Shown here piece by piece: positions 22,903 through 36,769 of a DNA stretch of 64,000 bases (positions within the stretch are counted from its first letter, which is position 1; every line of letters begins with the position of its first letter). Below the pieces are notes generated by a model. That model was not told the origin of the DNA and did not search any database. It saw nothing but the letters and a program-made list of their open reading frames with translations. The stretch is from Lepidurus packardi (lineage: Eukaryota; Arthropoda; Branchiopoda; Notostraca; Triopsidae): assembly GCA_023053545.1 (NCBI GenBank), contig JAKZAN010000005.1:7874001-7938000 (forward strand), in the 5' to 3' direction. The position numbers and the translations under genes were made by a program.

Positions 22903-24366
22903 AGTTATGACTACATCGCTTGCTCGACTGGACGATGGTAACTGGCTGCTACGCAACAAATATCTAATAATCAGGAATGCCTACTTTGCGGGTGCGTGGG
23001 CAAGTCTGTGAATCTATCCCTCCTATGTACCTTCGCCCCCAATATAACTTACTGAGATCGAGAAAATAGGTTCAAACCTATCTATCTAATCTATTTGTAT
23101 TTATGTTGACTAACTTTTATAGGCCTGTTTTTATAAGTTAAACCTTAAAGAATAGATATTTTATTTGAGAGTTCTATTGAATTTGAATAGCGCGCGTTAC
23201 TAAAGTCGCAAGGAGCGCTCGACCCAGCTTGCAGCCTCGCCTCCCTCAGTCGTGCTCGAACAGCCGAACGTGTTGGGTTTATAGGCAAGAGGTGTATCAC
23301 GACTAACTTTTGAGACAGTTCTGTTTTTAAGTTACTCTTCTTTGTTGTAACGTACAAAATTCCTGTTGATTCATAAGCATTAATTTAGCTTCGTGTGTTT
23401 TTTTAGATTTAGTTTGGGTGTGGTTTGAGTGCGGTGTTTTGAACGTTTAAGTTTACCTTTGTATATGTAAACCTGTGGTTTCGTCGTGTAGATATTTTAT
23501 TGCGTCTAAAATGAACGATTTTGTTAAATTCAGGCTGGACAAGTCCAAGAAATATGCCGGTGTTGTATTGTTTGTCGTAAGTGTTTGCCACAGTTCCAAT
23601 GTTTTTCTTAGGAAAGACATCCCTAATTATTCTTCGCCTAGTCTTGTGTTTGCCTGTTTTGCGGATGAAGCTGAGGGAAAACTTGGCGTACCACGTAGGA
23701 CATTATGGGTTTAAAAAAGATTGTTTAAAATGTATCTAATAGTTTAATAGAATATAATAAATCCGTAATAATAAAAGGACTACAGCAGAAGGTCAGTCTT
23801 ACGTCGCAGTTCCTTATTACATAATTGTTACTATCGCTTAAAAAAATTTGATCATCTCTCAGTGCTTAGCAATGAGCAGAGCATCAGATTTCTTCAACTC
23901 TACATGCTACTGGCTCCTGACAGGGTTAGATACGTGTCGTTCTTCCGTCGAATTGATTTCCTTATGTCTACAGCTAAGATTGTACCACGATCAAGTTTGT
24001 AGTTATTGGATTGTGCAGTTTTAACGCTGGAACAACTTCCTTAACTGTACGGATCTCTTAGTAATATACAATCTGCCAAATGTTTATATGATTTCAGACC
24101 TAATGTGTTATTACCTTAGGTGTTGTTTAACGTTAGTGGCTTTCTGTTTTGTGTATACAAAAAGAGGAGAAAACTACTGAACGGCCCTAAATAATATTCC
24201 TTGCTGCGTTCACATACCAGTTGATCTTATGGTTGTGAATCTGGTAATGGTTATATACAGTTTATGCAAATCAGGTTTCAAACTGGTCTTCGAAATCTGT
24301 TGGAATTTATGTTCTGTGACTTTTCATAGCTCCAAAAATTCGATCCTAAAATTATGCAAATGAGAT
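22903..24366. other. no supported gene
   Basis: AT-rich DNA of about 1.5 kb. One candidate plus-strand first exon can be read at 23511-23576 (ATG to a good donor GTAAGTG), encoding 22 residues beginning MNDFVKFRLDKSKKYAGV, but no downstream exon was recognised, so it is not called as a gene. Confidence 0.4.
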
Positions 24367-24392
24367 GTTTTGTCCGGGAATTCCCGGACAAA
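24367..24392. repeat. 26-bp perfect palindrome
   Basis: The sequence ttttgtccgggaa is followed immediately by its exact reverse complement, with no spacer. Directly to the right, an imperfect direct repeat containing ttgcttattg and ttgttgtaccca occurs twice (about 24393-24441). Function unknown; it could mark the end of a mobile element. Confidence 0.7.
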
Positions 24393-24540
24393 ATTTGCTT
24401 ATTGTTTATTGTTGTACCCATATTTGCTTATTGTTGTACCCAACGTTCCCCGTTAAATTTTTGGTTTCCAAAATTGTGCTTTTTGTTGTAGGATTTGCAA
24501 TTTTTCAATAAAATGGAACATTGGTATAAAAAAAAAATAT

Positions 24541-24563
24541 GCGGATTTTTGTTAAAAATCCGC
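24541..24563. repeat. short hairpin, 10-bp stem and 3-nt loop
   Basis: gcggattttt, then gtt, then aaaaatccgc: a perfect inverted repeat. Together with the palindrome about 150 bp to the left and the tRNA-derived sequence to the right, it suggests a patch of mobile-element debris. Confidence 0.6.
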
Positions 24564-24813
24564 TAAAAGGGGTGGGCCCTCCTCAAAAAGGACGAATCCT
24601 ATTGGTGGATTGGCCATAAAGGGTGGCGTGGCTTCTTCTCGAGCTGGAAAAGCGTTAAAAGGAATAATGCTGTATCAAGGGGCCCTTTCAAAAATCGTGA
24701 GCCTCGCCCCTTTCCCTGTTCCCAACTCCCCTGCTCAGTTTCCTATCCCTTATATTCATAAGGTGGACAGAAAGATAGCCATTTATTATTTCGTTTTTTT
24801 TGTCGAAATAAAT

Positions 24814-24885
24814 TGCCTCGGCCGAGTTTCGAACCAAAGACCTGTCGCACCGAAGTCTTGCGCCCTAACCACTTTGTCATATGCT
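24814..24885 (-). repeat. tRNA-derived repeat (SINE head or tRNA pseudogene)
   Basis: Read on the minus strand, this stretch contains TGACAAAGTGGTTAGGGCGC, like a tRNA D-arm and pol III box A, then about 30 nt later GGTTCGAAAC, close to box B (GGTTCGANNC). The T-stem and anticodon stem do not pair properly and no CCA-type end was seen, so it is not a working tRNA gene. It most likely is the head of a tRNA-derived SINE or an old tRNA pseudogene. Confidence 0.5.
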
Positions 24886-24899
24886 TTTATATTGAATGT

Positions 24900-25755
24900 G
24901 TAAAAGTTTTTATAAATTCAACATGTGAAGTAAGCTGGTGTACAGTATATACTGTTCATAGTCAGTCATCCATCTTTTGTTCGATTTATCAAATTTGTGC
25001 GGTCTGTTCGCCGCGCCTTGCCATCTTGAACGCACCGAAATATTTTACTTTCATCTTACTGGAAGCCAAGTCATGCTCTCGCAGTGAATAGAAAAAAATA
25101 TCGCAGCACAAGCATCCAAACCACAAAAACTTATTTGCAAGAAAATGACATGTATTTTTCTTAAAAGTTTGCACATGAACCGTATTCCCAAAACACTGGT
25201 ACAAAATTTCACTTCTTCATGTATGCAAGAAGGTCCCGGATCACATCCTTGTTCGTACTGTTCCCCACTCCATAACTCGGGCAAATCCTGCAAAGCAGTT
25301 TGGTATGGGCCTTGCATTCAAAACAATGAAGCGTCTGCCTCATCGAGCGCTCTTTCGTCTTCGCGTCTCCCAAGGTAAATAAATCCAGCAACTAAACCAC
25401 AATAATTACTTAAAATCGCTCTCTCAAAAATGTAAGTCAACATCCCTAATTGAAAGCTTAGTATAATAGTGTGCGGTACATCCCTTTACAAAGTAGATTA
25501 GGATAACTTAACCGAATGTGTTTGGTCACAGCTGGGCTTTTATTGTGGGCAAGCTTCAAATACAAGGCAAAAAAACACTGCGAACCATACTCTCGTTTCA
25601 TCATTTCAAAAACCCTTCTTTAACCACGCGTCACAAACCACTTTTTACCCAGAATCGCAGTTTACAACGTAATTTCTTCCACTTCCTTAAAGACCGAAAA
25701 TTAAACGATTATCTAAAGTAGCCATTAGCCCCATCTTTGCATTGATGAATGTCTG
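24900..25755. other. 3' flank of CSN1; no supported gene
   Basis: The left part is unexplained. A minus-strand ORF at 25209-25391 encodes a short Cys-rich segment (CFECKAHTKLLCRICPSYG, spacing C-x2-C-x8-C-x2-C) that looks like a zinc knuckle such as occurs at the C-terminus of some DNA transposases. It lacks any recognisable catalytic domain, so it is only noted. The stretch nearest 25755 should be the CSN1 3' UTR. Confidence 0.35.
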
Positions 25756-27834
<2,079 letters not shown>

Positions 27835-28438
27835 TTAACACTGCTGAAATCAAGCGTAAAAGCTCCAAGAACGCTTGACGATTTCTTTAAAGGCTGCCAG
27901 ATACAAACCGCTCGGCAGGGCACCAGCAAACCTAACCAAAACGAATACCACTTAATTTCACAAAACCAAAACCTCCCTCATAACTAACGATACTACCTTA
28001 GTAAAAACTTTTGCTAAACATCTGCTAACACCCAAATCAACACTAATAAGCTTCGAATTCCCAGTAACACGCGACAAAAACACCGACACAAATATTACAA
28101 CGTTGACGCTTTATGTAATCGATAACAAACTCGATTACGATCACTAGCGCTTTGCTGTTCCCGGCCAGCGCGGGAGATTGAAAATAACTAACTTCATAGG
28201 TTTTCTTGTAAATTTTATCTTAATGCTGCGAAACGTATACGTAGTAAAATTTTGTAACTTAATAAAGGTGTTAATACAACAATAAAATCCTCGTTTGCAC
28301 TGTAGTCTATATGTTGCACTTATCATTATTTGGTTTAACAGATCAAAAAAATGAAAATTTGTTAACAGAAATGCAGCAATTTCTTTTCAAAAGAGGCAGT
28401 TTTTCCTAGGCTGGTCAATAATATCACGCATGTCTGGT
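27835..28438. other. intergenic region between CSN1 and the Na/Ca exchanger gene
   Basis: About 600 bp holding the CSN1 promoter and the 3' UTR of the exchanger, both read on the minus strand. No TATA box is evident. I see no gene. Confidence 0.5.
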
Positions 28439-31400
28439 TTAAATCGCAGGAATGTGCCCGTAAGTTTGAAGAGACGAGATAAGTATGTAAGCCATCCATA
28501 ATCCAACCAAGAAAATCGCAGAGGCATAGCGAGGGCCGGTTGGTCCCCCCAATTCTGCTTTTCCGAAAAAGCTGAAACGTCTTCGTGCTAGCAATAATGC
28601 AACAGCCATCAAGGCAGCAATGGAATAAATAAGCACACTAAAAGCCAGGGGTCCAGCTTTAACCAAAAATTTGTCTCCCTATTTCAATAAACTAATATGA
28701 GTACGTATGTTACGCTTACTCTAATCCCAGAATTTACCTTATAGCTATGATAGCTGGCTGCGATTAACCAAGGTAGGCCTAGCCCGAGGAAGACATTCAC
28801 AGAGTTGCTGCCTGTCACATTACCAATAGCATTATCCGCATACTTTTCTTGAGCTGCTGCCAATTTGGAGGCGAACAAATCCGGCAACGAAGTCCCCATG
28901 GCAACAAACGTAATAGCTAAAAAAATATATACAATCGAAGATTTTTGGAACCACGAATGAGCATATCCGTGGTCCATACCTGTGACAGCATCCTCTAAAC
29001 CAACTAAACATCCAAAAATTCCTGCCAAATCTCCTACGATTGCCGTCAAAAGTCCAATAACCCCCAGGGAACAGAAAAAGCAAAGCCAGCCGCCCAATAG
29101 ACCAGCGGGAGGTACCAATGAGAAGAGAATCTATCGCGAAGAAAGCTCTTAGATCTCTGTTGTCATACCCGATCAGAATTTTTGTACCTTCCAGCCAAAC
29201 GTAAAGAAATGCATAACATAATCGACTGTTGTTGCGTTTTCCACGTCACCTCCATTGACGTTCATGGCATCTTTAATCTGAGAGATCCATGTTTCATGGT
29301 GCACTTGCAACGAATCTACGTTTGCACTCGTAAGTTGCGCTAAGCGTCCCAAAACCGAGTTGAATTCTATCCGAAACATCGCGATCAACTTCCATTCAAT
29401 AAAGAAATACGAGAATAGGATCTATACCCTCGTCATTTGTAATCGTAACAGCAATCTTGGTAATAGGACCCAGTTTACAACCGCCTGTAGGCTCCTGTAG
29501 CTCTACTTCAAAGCATTCGTCTTTCTCCGGCACCATGTCATTGGTGATCGGAATTTCTATCACTCGTTTCGTCTGGAAAAAATGAGCCAAATCACGTTTA
29601 CTCTTTCTCTCTCTTTTGTGTCATTATCAAACAAAAAAGCTTTAAAAGAATCCTACCTCCGCGTGTCTAAAAGTAATTTCGCCTTCACCACCTTTGTAAT
29701 CTTTGCCCGAAACTGCCGTTTTGTCCAACGTACGCCATCGCACTATTACGTCTCCGTCCGTTCCATGTTTTCGCACCACTGGAATCTGGGCGACGCCCAC
29801 ACTCTCTTTTACTAATATACCACGCTCTTCGAATGTGACCACACCAGGCTCTACTCAACAAAATATAACAAGATTAAGGCAATTCCACACGAAACGATCG
29901 CAAAATATTCCACTTGCCATCATCATTTAGAATCGTAATTTCCATAATTGAAATTCGGCCTAATTGAACCTCCCCTGACGCCTTAGCAGCTGCATCACTC
30001 GCTGCATTTAACGATTTGTTCGGACTGGTCAGTCGAAGTGGTAGTAAACACAGTTTCAGGTAAAACTGCTCATCCGGCTCGAATTGGTTATCGTCAATCA
30101 CTTTCACTACAATCTATGAACGAAAATAATTCAATTTTACGGGTTTTTAAAAGGCGCTATCTTACTTTTCGAAGATGCGTTTTTAAATCTAATTTTAAAA
30201 GAATCATTACTTGTTTCTCGGTTTCATTGGGACCGAAAGTGAGCACCTCATTAATCCCCACAAAATCCTCCCCTTCGACTGCGCTTCCATCGATCGTCTC
30301 CACCCTTTAAGCAAGCGAAACATATCCAGAGCATGAAATTTCATTACACTATAATGGGTAGGAAGGAAGACAAAGCAATGCCCCTACTTAACAGAAACGG
30401 TATGGTCCAAGCGCCCGTGCCTAACAATGGTAACAGAAAACTTGCCCACGCTTTCAGGTACCGACGCTGACACGGCATGGAATTCCACAATGCCATTGGA
30501 CTCTGCTGTTTCTGGTAATGGACCAAGATCCGGTGCTTCAGGATGAGCGTTAATGACATCGTACACCTGAAACGGATAAACCAAATTTTTTGTGATAGAC
30601 GTCTTTTTTCTCGCTGGTATTACTGGATGGAGTCACAAGACCAAGAGACAGCATTATAACATGCGGTTGTAGAAGGGAAGATACGAAGAAAAAGGTTATT
30701 GCATTTCTAACACACAGGACAGTGAAAGAAGAAGAGCTGGCATGCTCGAGTTGGAGAAGCATTTCGACACAGAAAGAGGGCTTGTTATAGCTGTAAAAAT
30801 TTTGGTTAGTACTTATACCTTCTCCGCTTTCACGCCCAATGTCCCAAAATTTTGCATATTCTAGCCAGAATCGACAGATATAAGACACCCAAAGAGTACA
30901 CCAGAGTTAGACTTTCAGCCGATATTGTCAGGACAGGGATACACGCAGTGTATAACTCCCACAAAATAAGCCAGGGATTTGCGAAATAATCTGAGCTTTT
31001 ACCTCCTTGAGTTTCATGCTCAGTTGCGGTCGTGTTTTCTTGCTACCCGAGATGTCACGCACGGCTCCGATGCGGTACCAAATCCGCGAATGTTCTTGCG
31101 CATTCACTAGCCTATTGTACAAGGTTATAAATATGGTACAAATGGAAGAAAATTACAACTTAAGTACCACACTGTACCTATAAGCGGCAAGTTTCGCGGC
31201 ATCTTCGCCAGTTAGGCCCATTTTAGTCGCGTTTCGAACAAATTTCGCCAACGCGTCTCGATCGAGCTCGCCGTGTTTGAGCAATTCGTAGTTTTTGTCC
31301 CCGTCTAGCATAGCTTCAGCTGCAAACAGCGTAGCGTCCACGGTTTGCCAAGTAGACATTAAATTAGCGTCGTTTTTCCGGCGTTTTTTGGGGGAGGAAA

Positions 31401-34400
31401 CAGCAAGAGCCACAAGGACCATGCAAATTTATGGAAATACAAATAAGAAAAGAAAAGAAACAAAAACCAGGTGAATACACAAGATCATTCCACGCCAATG
31501 TGCTTAAAAATTTGTACAGAACTTCAAACAAGCCCATCATAAACTAGCAATGCAGCGTGCTTTACAAACGAGTCCAAACAACCGAAAAACTACATTTGCT
31601 TCAATAACCAAAGGAAATCGTCTCATTTGCCTTCATTTTACCTTGTCGAAGATCAACGAGCAAAACAAGTAAAAAAGTGCAGAAGTTGTCTAACTTACAC
31701 TCACCCGGCTGCATGGTTCCTAATTCTATTTGCTTGCCAGCTTCATTGAAAACTCGTGGAACCCTACAAGGAAGGCCACCACGGTCTACGATGAACGCCA
31801 GAATGACCAATAACGGAAACATGAGGAAAGTTACGATAGCTTCCCACAACTCCACCTAATAAAAAAAGGAAATTAGCAAAATGTAGGCATTTGAATTGGA
31901 TTGGCATCACCGTACCTCATCTTTGCTAGTGCCCATGAGAATTACAAGGAGCCATAAGTACGCTAACAGACTGAAGAAAGTCGTTACGGCGAAGACACTC
32001 AGCCCACGAATGAGTCGTACTTCGTTTTTGGGAACGCCTACGATACATACGGCAGTGATGGCTAGCAAATTAAAAGCTGCTGACCCAATAATTGTGCCGG
32101 GACCAAGAGAACCGGCTTGAAAGTTGTTGCCAATGATTTCTATAATTGAGAGCAAAATTTCGGGAGCTGACGAGCCCAAGGCCATTAGCGTCAAATTTGC
32201 GACGGTGTCATTCCAGATCCTGACTTCAACCACTTCCGCTTCCTGTCCAGCCCTTGACAAATACACCTGCATAATAAAAGAAAAAAAAAAACATCAATAC
32301 ATAGCTAGTGCTAGTGATCCTCATTCTGGCAGCAATTCGTGTCACAGGTTAAGATTTCCCTAGTGAGAGTCATAGGTGTCAGGCTGTGCCTACGCCATAG
32401 TGTGTGTGACCTTTTCGATCACAGACAGAAAGGCGCATCCAGGTAGATACATTATACTATAAGGTAATAATTTCTTTAGCTCACCTTTCGAGTTGTCGAT
32501 GTAATTTTTTCAATCGCACCCATGAATATATCGGCAATAATAGCAACTCCAAGGAAACAGTATAATAAAGCGAAGAAGTAGAGGAAAGCTCGTGCTTCGA
32601 TCGACCAGGTGAACTCATTAATCAAGGGCAACAAAAGACCACTGGAGCAAGAGTAATCTTGCAATGTTCCGTTATTTTTCGTCATGGTAGTAACAATTGT
32701 CACCTGCCAACCTAAAAAACGAACAAGAAAATTAACCGCTAAACTAACGAACTCACACGCTAGCGATCATGTGATCCCCAAAAAAAAAAAGAAAAAACGA
32801 TAACCCAAAATAAAGAAATGAAATGTATCTTAGGCTAAATTATGTACGCGTAAGTTGTATTTCTAAGGAGGGATGTAGCCCAATATTGATTGTTGCAGTA
32901 CCGAACGTTCGTGGCAGGGCAACAACGTGAAATCATATGTATCTTTACCATAGACGCTGGGTCACGACCTTCACCTCGCAACTGTGTGATCAATACTGCA
33001 AATTTTAACGGGATTTGCAAGTCCGGCTTCTACTTTGCTTATGTTTGATCCTGTTTTATCCGAAAAAGGATCAACTATTTTTGGTTGCGGAATTTCGTTG
33101 CGGTTCGTCTAACCCCTTGACCGTGTCAAGCCATTGGCCATTGGAATAGGCTTATAGTTGATCAGTTTCCCTCGATTTCACATTTATAACTAGTTGCTAT
33201 GGTAACGACCTGTAACAGTTGGTTAACTCAGCAGTGAGCTATCTTGAAATCGAGCGCACTCTACTCAAATGCTTCTCCGGCGTGTCGCCACTTTCTCATG
33301 CATAACACAATATTACATAGACGTCAACATTGGTCAAATTATGGTACAAACAAATGTTCCATGGTGGGACCTTTACCAAACTGTTATACCACTTTTATTC
33401 TTGACGAAAGGTCACAAAGAAACGGAACAATTCATGAATAAAGCAAAGTTACTTGTTTGAAAAACTCCAACGGTTTATGTCATATTCCAGGAGAACACGG
33501 TAACAACTTTAAGCAAAACGCTGTTCGTGACCGGCACTGAGCTAGCTTACACCCAAACTAAACCCGCTATAGTACGGTCACAAATACAGGTGAAACAGGT
33601 ACACCCAAGTCTGGGACTCCAGCTCCAAGTTCTTTCGCCCACCTTCCCTATATGGATCCTTGTATGCCGGCCTTTGTTAAGGAAAGTCACGAAATGAGGC
33701 GGTGATATTGGTACGTTAGGCAACGTTAAGACCTGGGTGAGGAGAGGCGGAAACATGGAAGGCATATGGCGTAGTACAAACTACATACATGGCTAGTAAT
33801 GCGTAAATACCTTCACTTCCGTTGCGTAAGTTCCTTATATACCTTCTATCAAAGACAGAATCGGAATTACCCTTCCTTTACCGCAGCACATTACCTCAAG
33901 CAAGAATATTGACCCTTTTCCTTCCAGCGGAGAATCATAAAAAAGGGTCTCAGTGTTCTAAAGACTCAGACGACCCAAAAATAGTTCACTTTAGCTTTTC
34001 ACATTCGTGATTTAGCATGGGAGAATAGGGGCGGCTTTCGATTATGCTTCATGCTGTATGAATTTATGGAAACGTCATCCGGAATGCGTATAGTAGAGCT
34101 TCAAGCACGACCTTTTGCTTGTGCATAGGAGAGTAGAACATTAATAGTCTTCATTTATAAGATAGTAAATGTCAGAGAGGATTTACAAGGAATACCAAAA
34201 TAAAGTCAAAGTTTCCGATCCGAGTTGTGTGCTTTCCCAAATAAAGCCACACGGCACACTTCTTTTCCGATAACAAATGTTGCAACACCGCTAAGGCCTA
34301 AAGGACTAAGGATTGTATGTACATGTAGGTGCGGCTTTACTGACGAACTTCGCCTTCCCATTCAAGGACGCAATTATATTAGACTGCGATTCAGCCGCAC

Positions 34401-34932
34401 CCCTATGTAGGGAACCAAGTGAAGGGAAAAGAGAAATTAGAAAGGACTTTATAAAGAAGAGATTATACTTAGAAATTCTTTCTCTACTTGGCATTATTTG
34501 TAAGTATCTGATACAGTGACAGAGAAGTGGCACGTGGGTTCTCTAGCGTGCAGACAAGTTTTTGGAGTCAACGATCTGCATCTTGATCACGCTAACTTCC
34601 GCTTTCCCTAGCTAGCTAAGGAGGCATTCATGAGCCACTCTTCTTCAAACTCAGCTTATAAAAGCTCGTCGCTCTGTTTGGTGAATAGGTGCGAGCTCCG
34701 TACCTGCAAGAATAGCACATGGGTTGTTATATATTATGATCAACGTCAAAAACTTCAGAGGTTTTACTTACCAATTTCTGCATAATAACATTTGCATGGG
34801 CCCATCTGTCCGCGAATGTTTCTCTGCGTTGCAATAACGGGCTCTCCTTCCATGCAAGTGAAGGCGAAAAATACGATTCCTACGAAATACAGCAGAAAGA
34901 GAGAGATTCCGCGTCTTAAACTCAAGTCCCGC
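28439..34932 (-). CDS. NCX: Na/Ca exchanger (NCX/Calx, SLC8 family); 5' end unresolved
   Basis: Plasma-membrane antiporter that extrudes Ca against Na entry. Exons, 5' to 3': 34932-34772 (less certain), 32711-32485, 32266-31916, 31855-31705, 31319-31178, 31111-31003, 30566-30388, 30304-30211, 30113-29918, 29850-29657, 29572-29428, 29366-29188, 29130-28980, 28916-28738, 28678-28439; about 899 residues. The alpha-1 repeat is [19 protein letters not shown]; the alpha-2 repeat is [17 protein letters not shown] plus [19 protein letters not shown]. Two Calx-beta Ca-binding domains lie in the cytosolic loop: the first includes [14 protein letters not shown] and [11 protein letters not shown], the second [13 protein letters not shown] and [11 protein letters not shown]. 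The C-terminus ends AYGHIPAI, like AYGHIKGF of relatives. The intron after the first Calx-beta domain starts with GC (GATG|GCAAGT). The acceptor at 31319 is the only AG that fits frame and phase. The first listed exon encodes a hydrophobic signal-like segment ([20 protein letters not shown]) and joins in phase; the exon carrying the ATG was not found. Confidence 0.9.
32712..34771. other. 2.1-kb intron of the Na/Ca exchanger gene
   Basis: By far the longest intron in the gene. The ORFs in it, such as those near 33269-33460 and 33547-33765, are short and unlike any family I know. No nested gene was recognised. Confidence 0.45.
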
Positions 34933-36179
34933 CTAGCACAACTAACACAAAACTAAGTCAAAGCAATTTTCCGCTTCCTACGCAGTTTAGAATGCAAGAG
35001 CAAGACAGTTTTCCTAAAACCAAAATTCGCATTAAAAGTTGCATAATAACATTCCAGGTCCTACGAACTTATTCCAGCATCAATCACCATTTTCCTGGCT
35101 CGTTTCGTATTGCACAAAACATGCCAACCTTGGGTCTGGTTTTATGAAGTCGCCGAAGTATCTGTCTAGTTAAAGTTTACCTTCTTGCGGAATCGTTGCG
35201 TATAGGAAAGAATGCGCTAATTATAAAGCAAGAAAAAAGTGTTAATCTAGTTGAAAGCATGGGGTATACATTTGGTTTGACACTGGGTTAGTGGGTAAAA
35301 AAGCAATCTTATCTAAGAGAGTTGGGACGCTTTCTGTTATCTGAGAGCGGGTCAATTCGCACTCGCCCAATACTAAATCAACTGCCGAGCGGAAAAGCGA
35401 GTCCAGCTTTTCGCCGTCTTGTACCCACTGTGTACCAAATCCTCAACCCTCCCCCTCCAGTTTTCCACTCCTGTTCGTTTCCCGTAATGGAATTGTACGG
35501 CACCATCAGCCAGAGTGATACAAGGATCCTCAACACACTGGATCCAATTTGAGAAATGTTCGCTCTTCTTTCCAATCAGAATCCGTCTTCTATCTCCGTT
35601 GCCTTGACGTACGTACACCAGCCTGAAATGGAGAGGCACATAATTAGAAGAAGAGAGGAATAAAGGAATCAACAAAAAAGCAGCTTAAATCTGGAATGTG
35701 CTCAAGCGTACAAGCAATATTAATATTTTTAAATAAGAAAACGAAACATGCCTCCGAAAGAATGTTACGACACACGGGAATTGCATTTTCTTCTAATTAA
35801 GGTGGAAAATTTCATCAGACATTCTTCGACATGCACATTAAAAGCAACTTTTTATTCGTATCATATTTAGGAAAAATTAGCATGTCCCTAAATTCTTAAA
35901 CTGGTTCACGGTGAAATTGGACTTTCAAGCGTGTGTAGGCAGGGTTCAAACATGGTTCGAATTTTCGCGGGTGCAACATTGCCAGGTTCACACCAGAAAT
36001 TTTTAAGGTAGAATTTGGCAACAGCGCGAGCTAAAGCGTCGCCTGTTCGCATTGAAACACGTGGGGAGTTCGCGGTATTTCTCCTTTTTCATCCTCCGTG
36101 AAGCGATTTATTCGCCGAGAGGTTTTGGATTCCAATTTTCATACTTTCTCGTAAATCATTTCAACACTTCAGTTAGAAA
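34933..36179. other. region between the Na/Ca exchanger 5' exon and SNU13
   Basis: The missing first exon(s) and promoter of the exchanger should lie here or further right, read on the minus strand, and the SNU13 promoter must lie just left of 36180 on the plus strand. A minus-strand ORF of 100 codons (35373-35675) has no recognisable features and is not called. The two genes are arranged head to head about 1.2 kb apart. Confidence 0.4.
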
Positions 36180-36769
36180 ATGGTAAGTTATATTGTCAAG
36201 AAAAAGCTTTAAACTTAATATCCGTTTCTGCATTCCATGTTTTAGGACGTAGAAACTGAAGTCAATCCCAAAGCTTATCCTTTAGCGGATGCTGTGCTAA
36301 CAACTAAGATTTTAAACTTAGTTCAACAAGCTGCCAATTACAAACAGTTAAGAAAAGGCGCCAATGAGGGTATATAATATAACAAAAAGTTTAGGAAAAT
36401 TAAATAATGGGTCTTTTTTTTCCCCCCCGTTAGCTACCAAGACATTGAATCGTGGTCTGTCTGAGTTTATCGTCATGGCTGCTGATGCTGAGCCTTTGGA
36501 AATTTTACTGCATTTGCCCTTGCTATGCGAGGACAAGAACGTGCCGTATGTGTTTGTGCGCTCTAAGCAAGGTAATATAAGCGTCTCAGCCAATACCACA
36601 AAGAAAATTGAACTGAACTATTTTTAATCTTATTATTTCCCCAGCTTTGGGCCGTGCATGTGGAGTATCACGTTCGGTGATTGCCTGCTCTGTCACAGTA
36701 CATGAGGGGTCTCAACTCAAGCCACAAATCCAGTCTCTGCAGACAGAAATCGAGAAACTGCTGATTTAA
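36180..36769 (+). CDS. SNU13: SNU13 / NHP2L1 / 15.5K, U4 snRNP and box C/D snoRNP protein
   Basis: Small nuclear RNA-binding protein of the L7Ae family. It binds kink-turns in U4 snRNA and box C/D snoRNAs and so acts in both splicing and rRNA methylation. Exons: 36180-36182, 36246-36369, 36434-36571, 36645-36769; 390 nt, 129 residues, phases matching. Exon 1 contributes only the ATG. The protein is nearly the same as its animal relatives: [36 protein letters not shown] with the RNA-contacting GANE motif, [40 protein letters not shown] and the C-terminal helix ending in EKLLI. Start choice is certain because exon 1 is the only in-phase ATG before the conserved start. Confidence 0.96.

Noticed and set aside
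24814-24885. Functional tRNA gene
   Set aside because: Arms do not pair into a cloverleaf; only the pol III box-like motifs survive.
29188-29388. Exchanger exon starting at LIAMFRIEF (29388)
   Set aside because: The donor before it is phase 1, so only the acceptor giving [10 protein letters not shown] (29366) keeps the frame and fits relatives.
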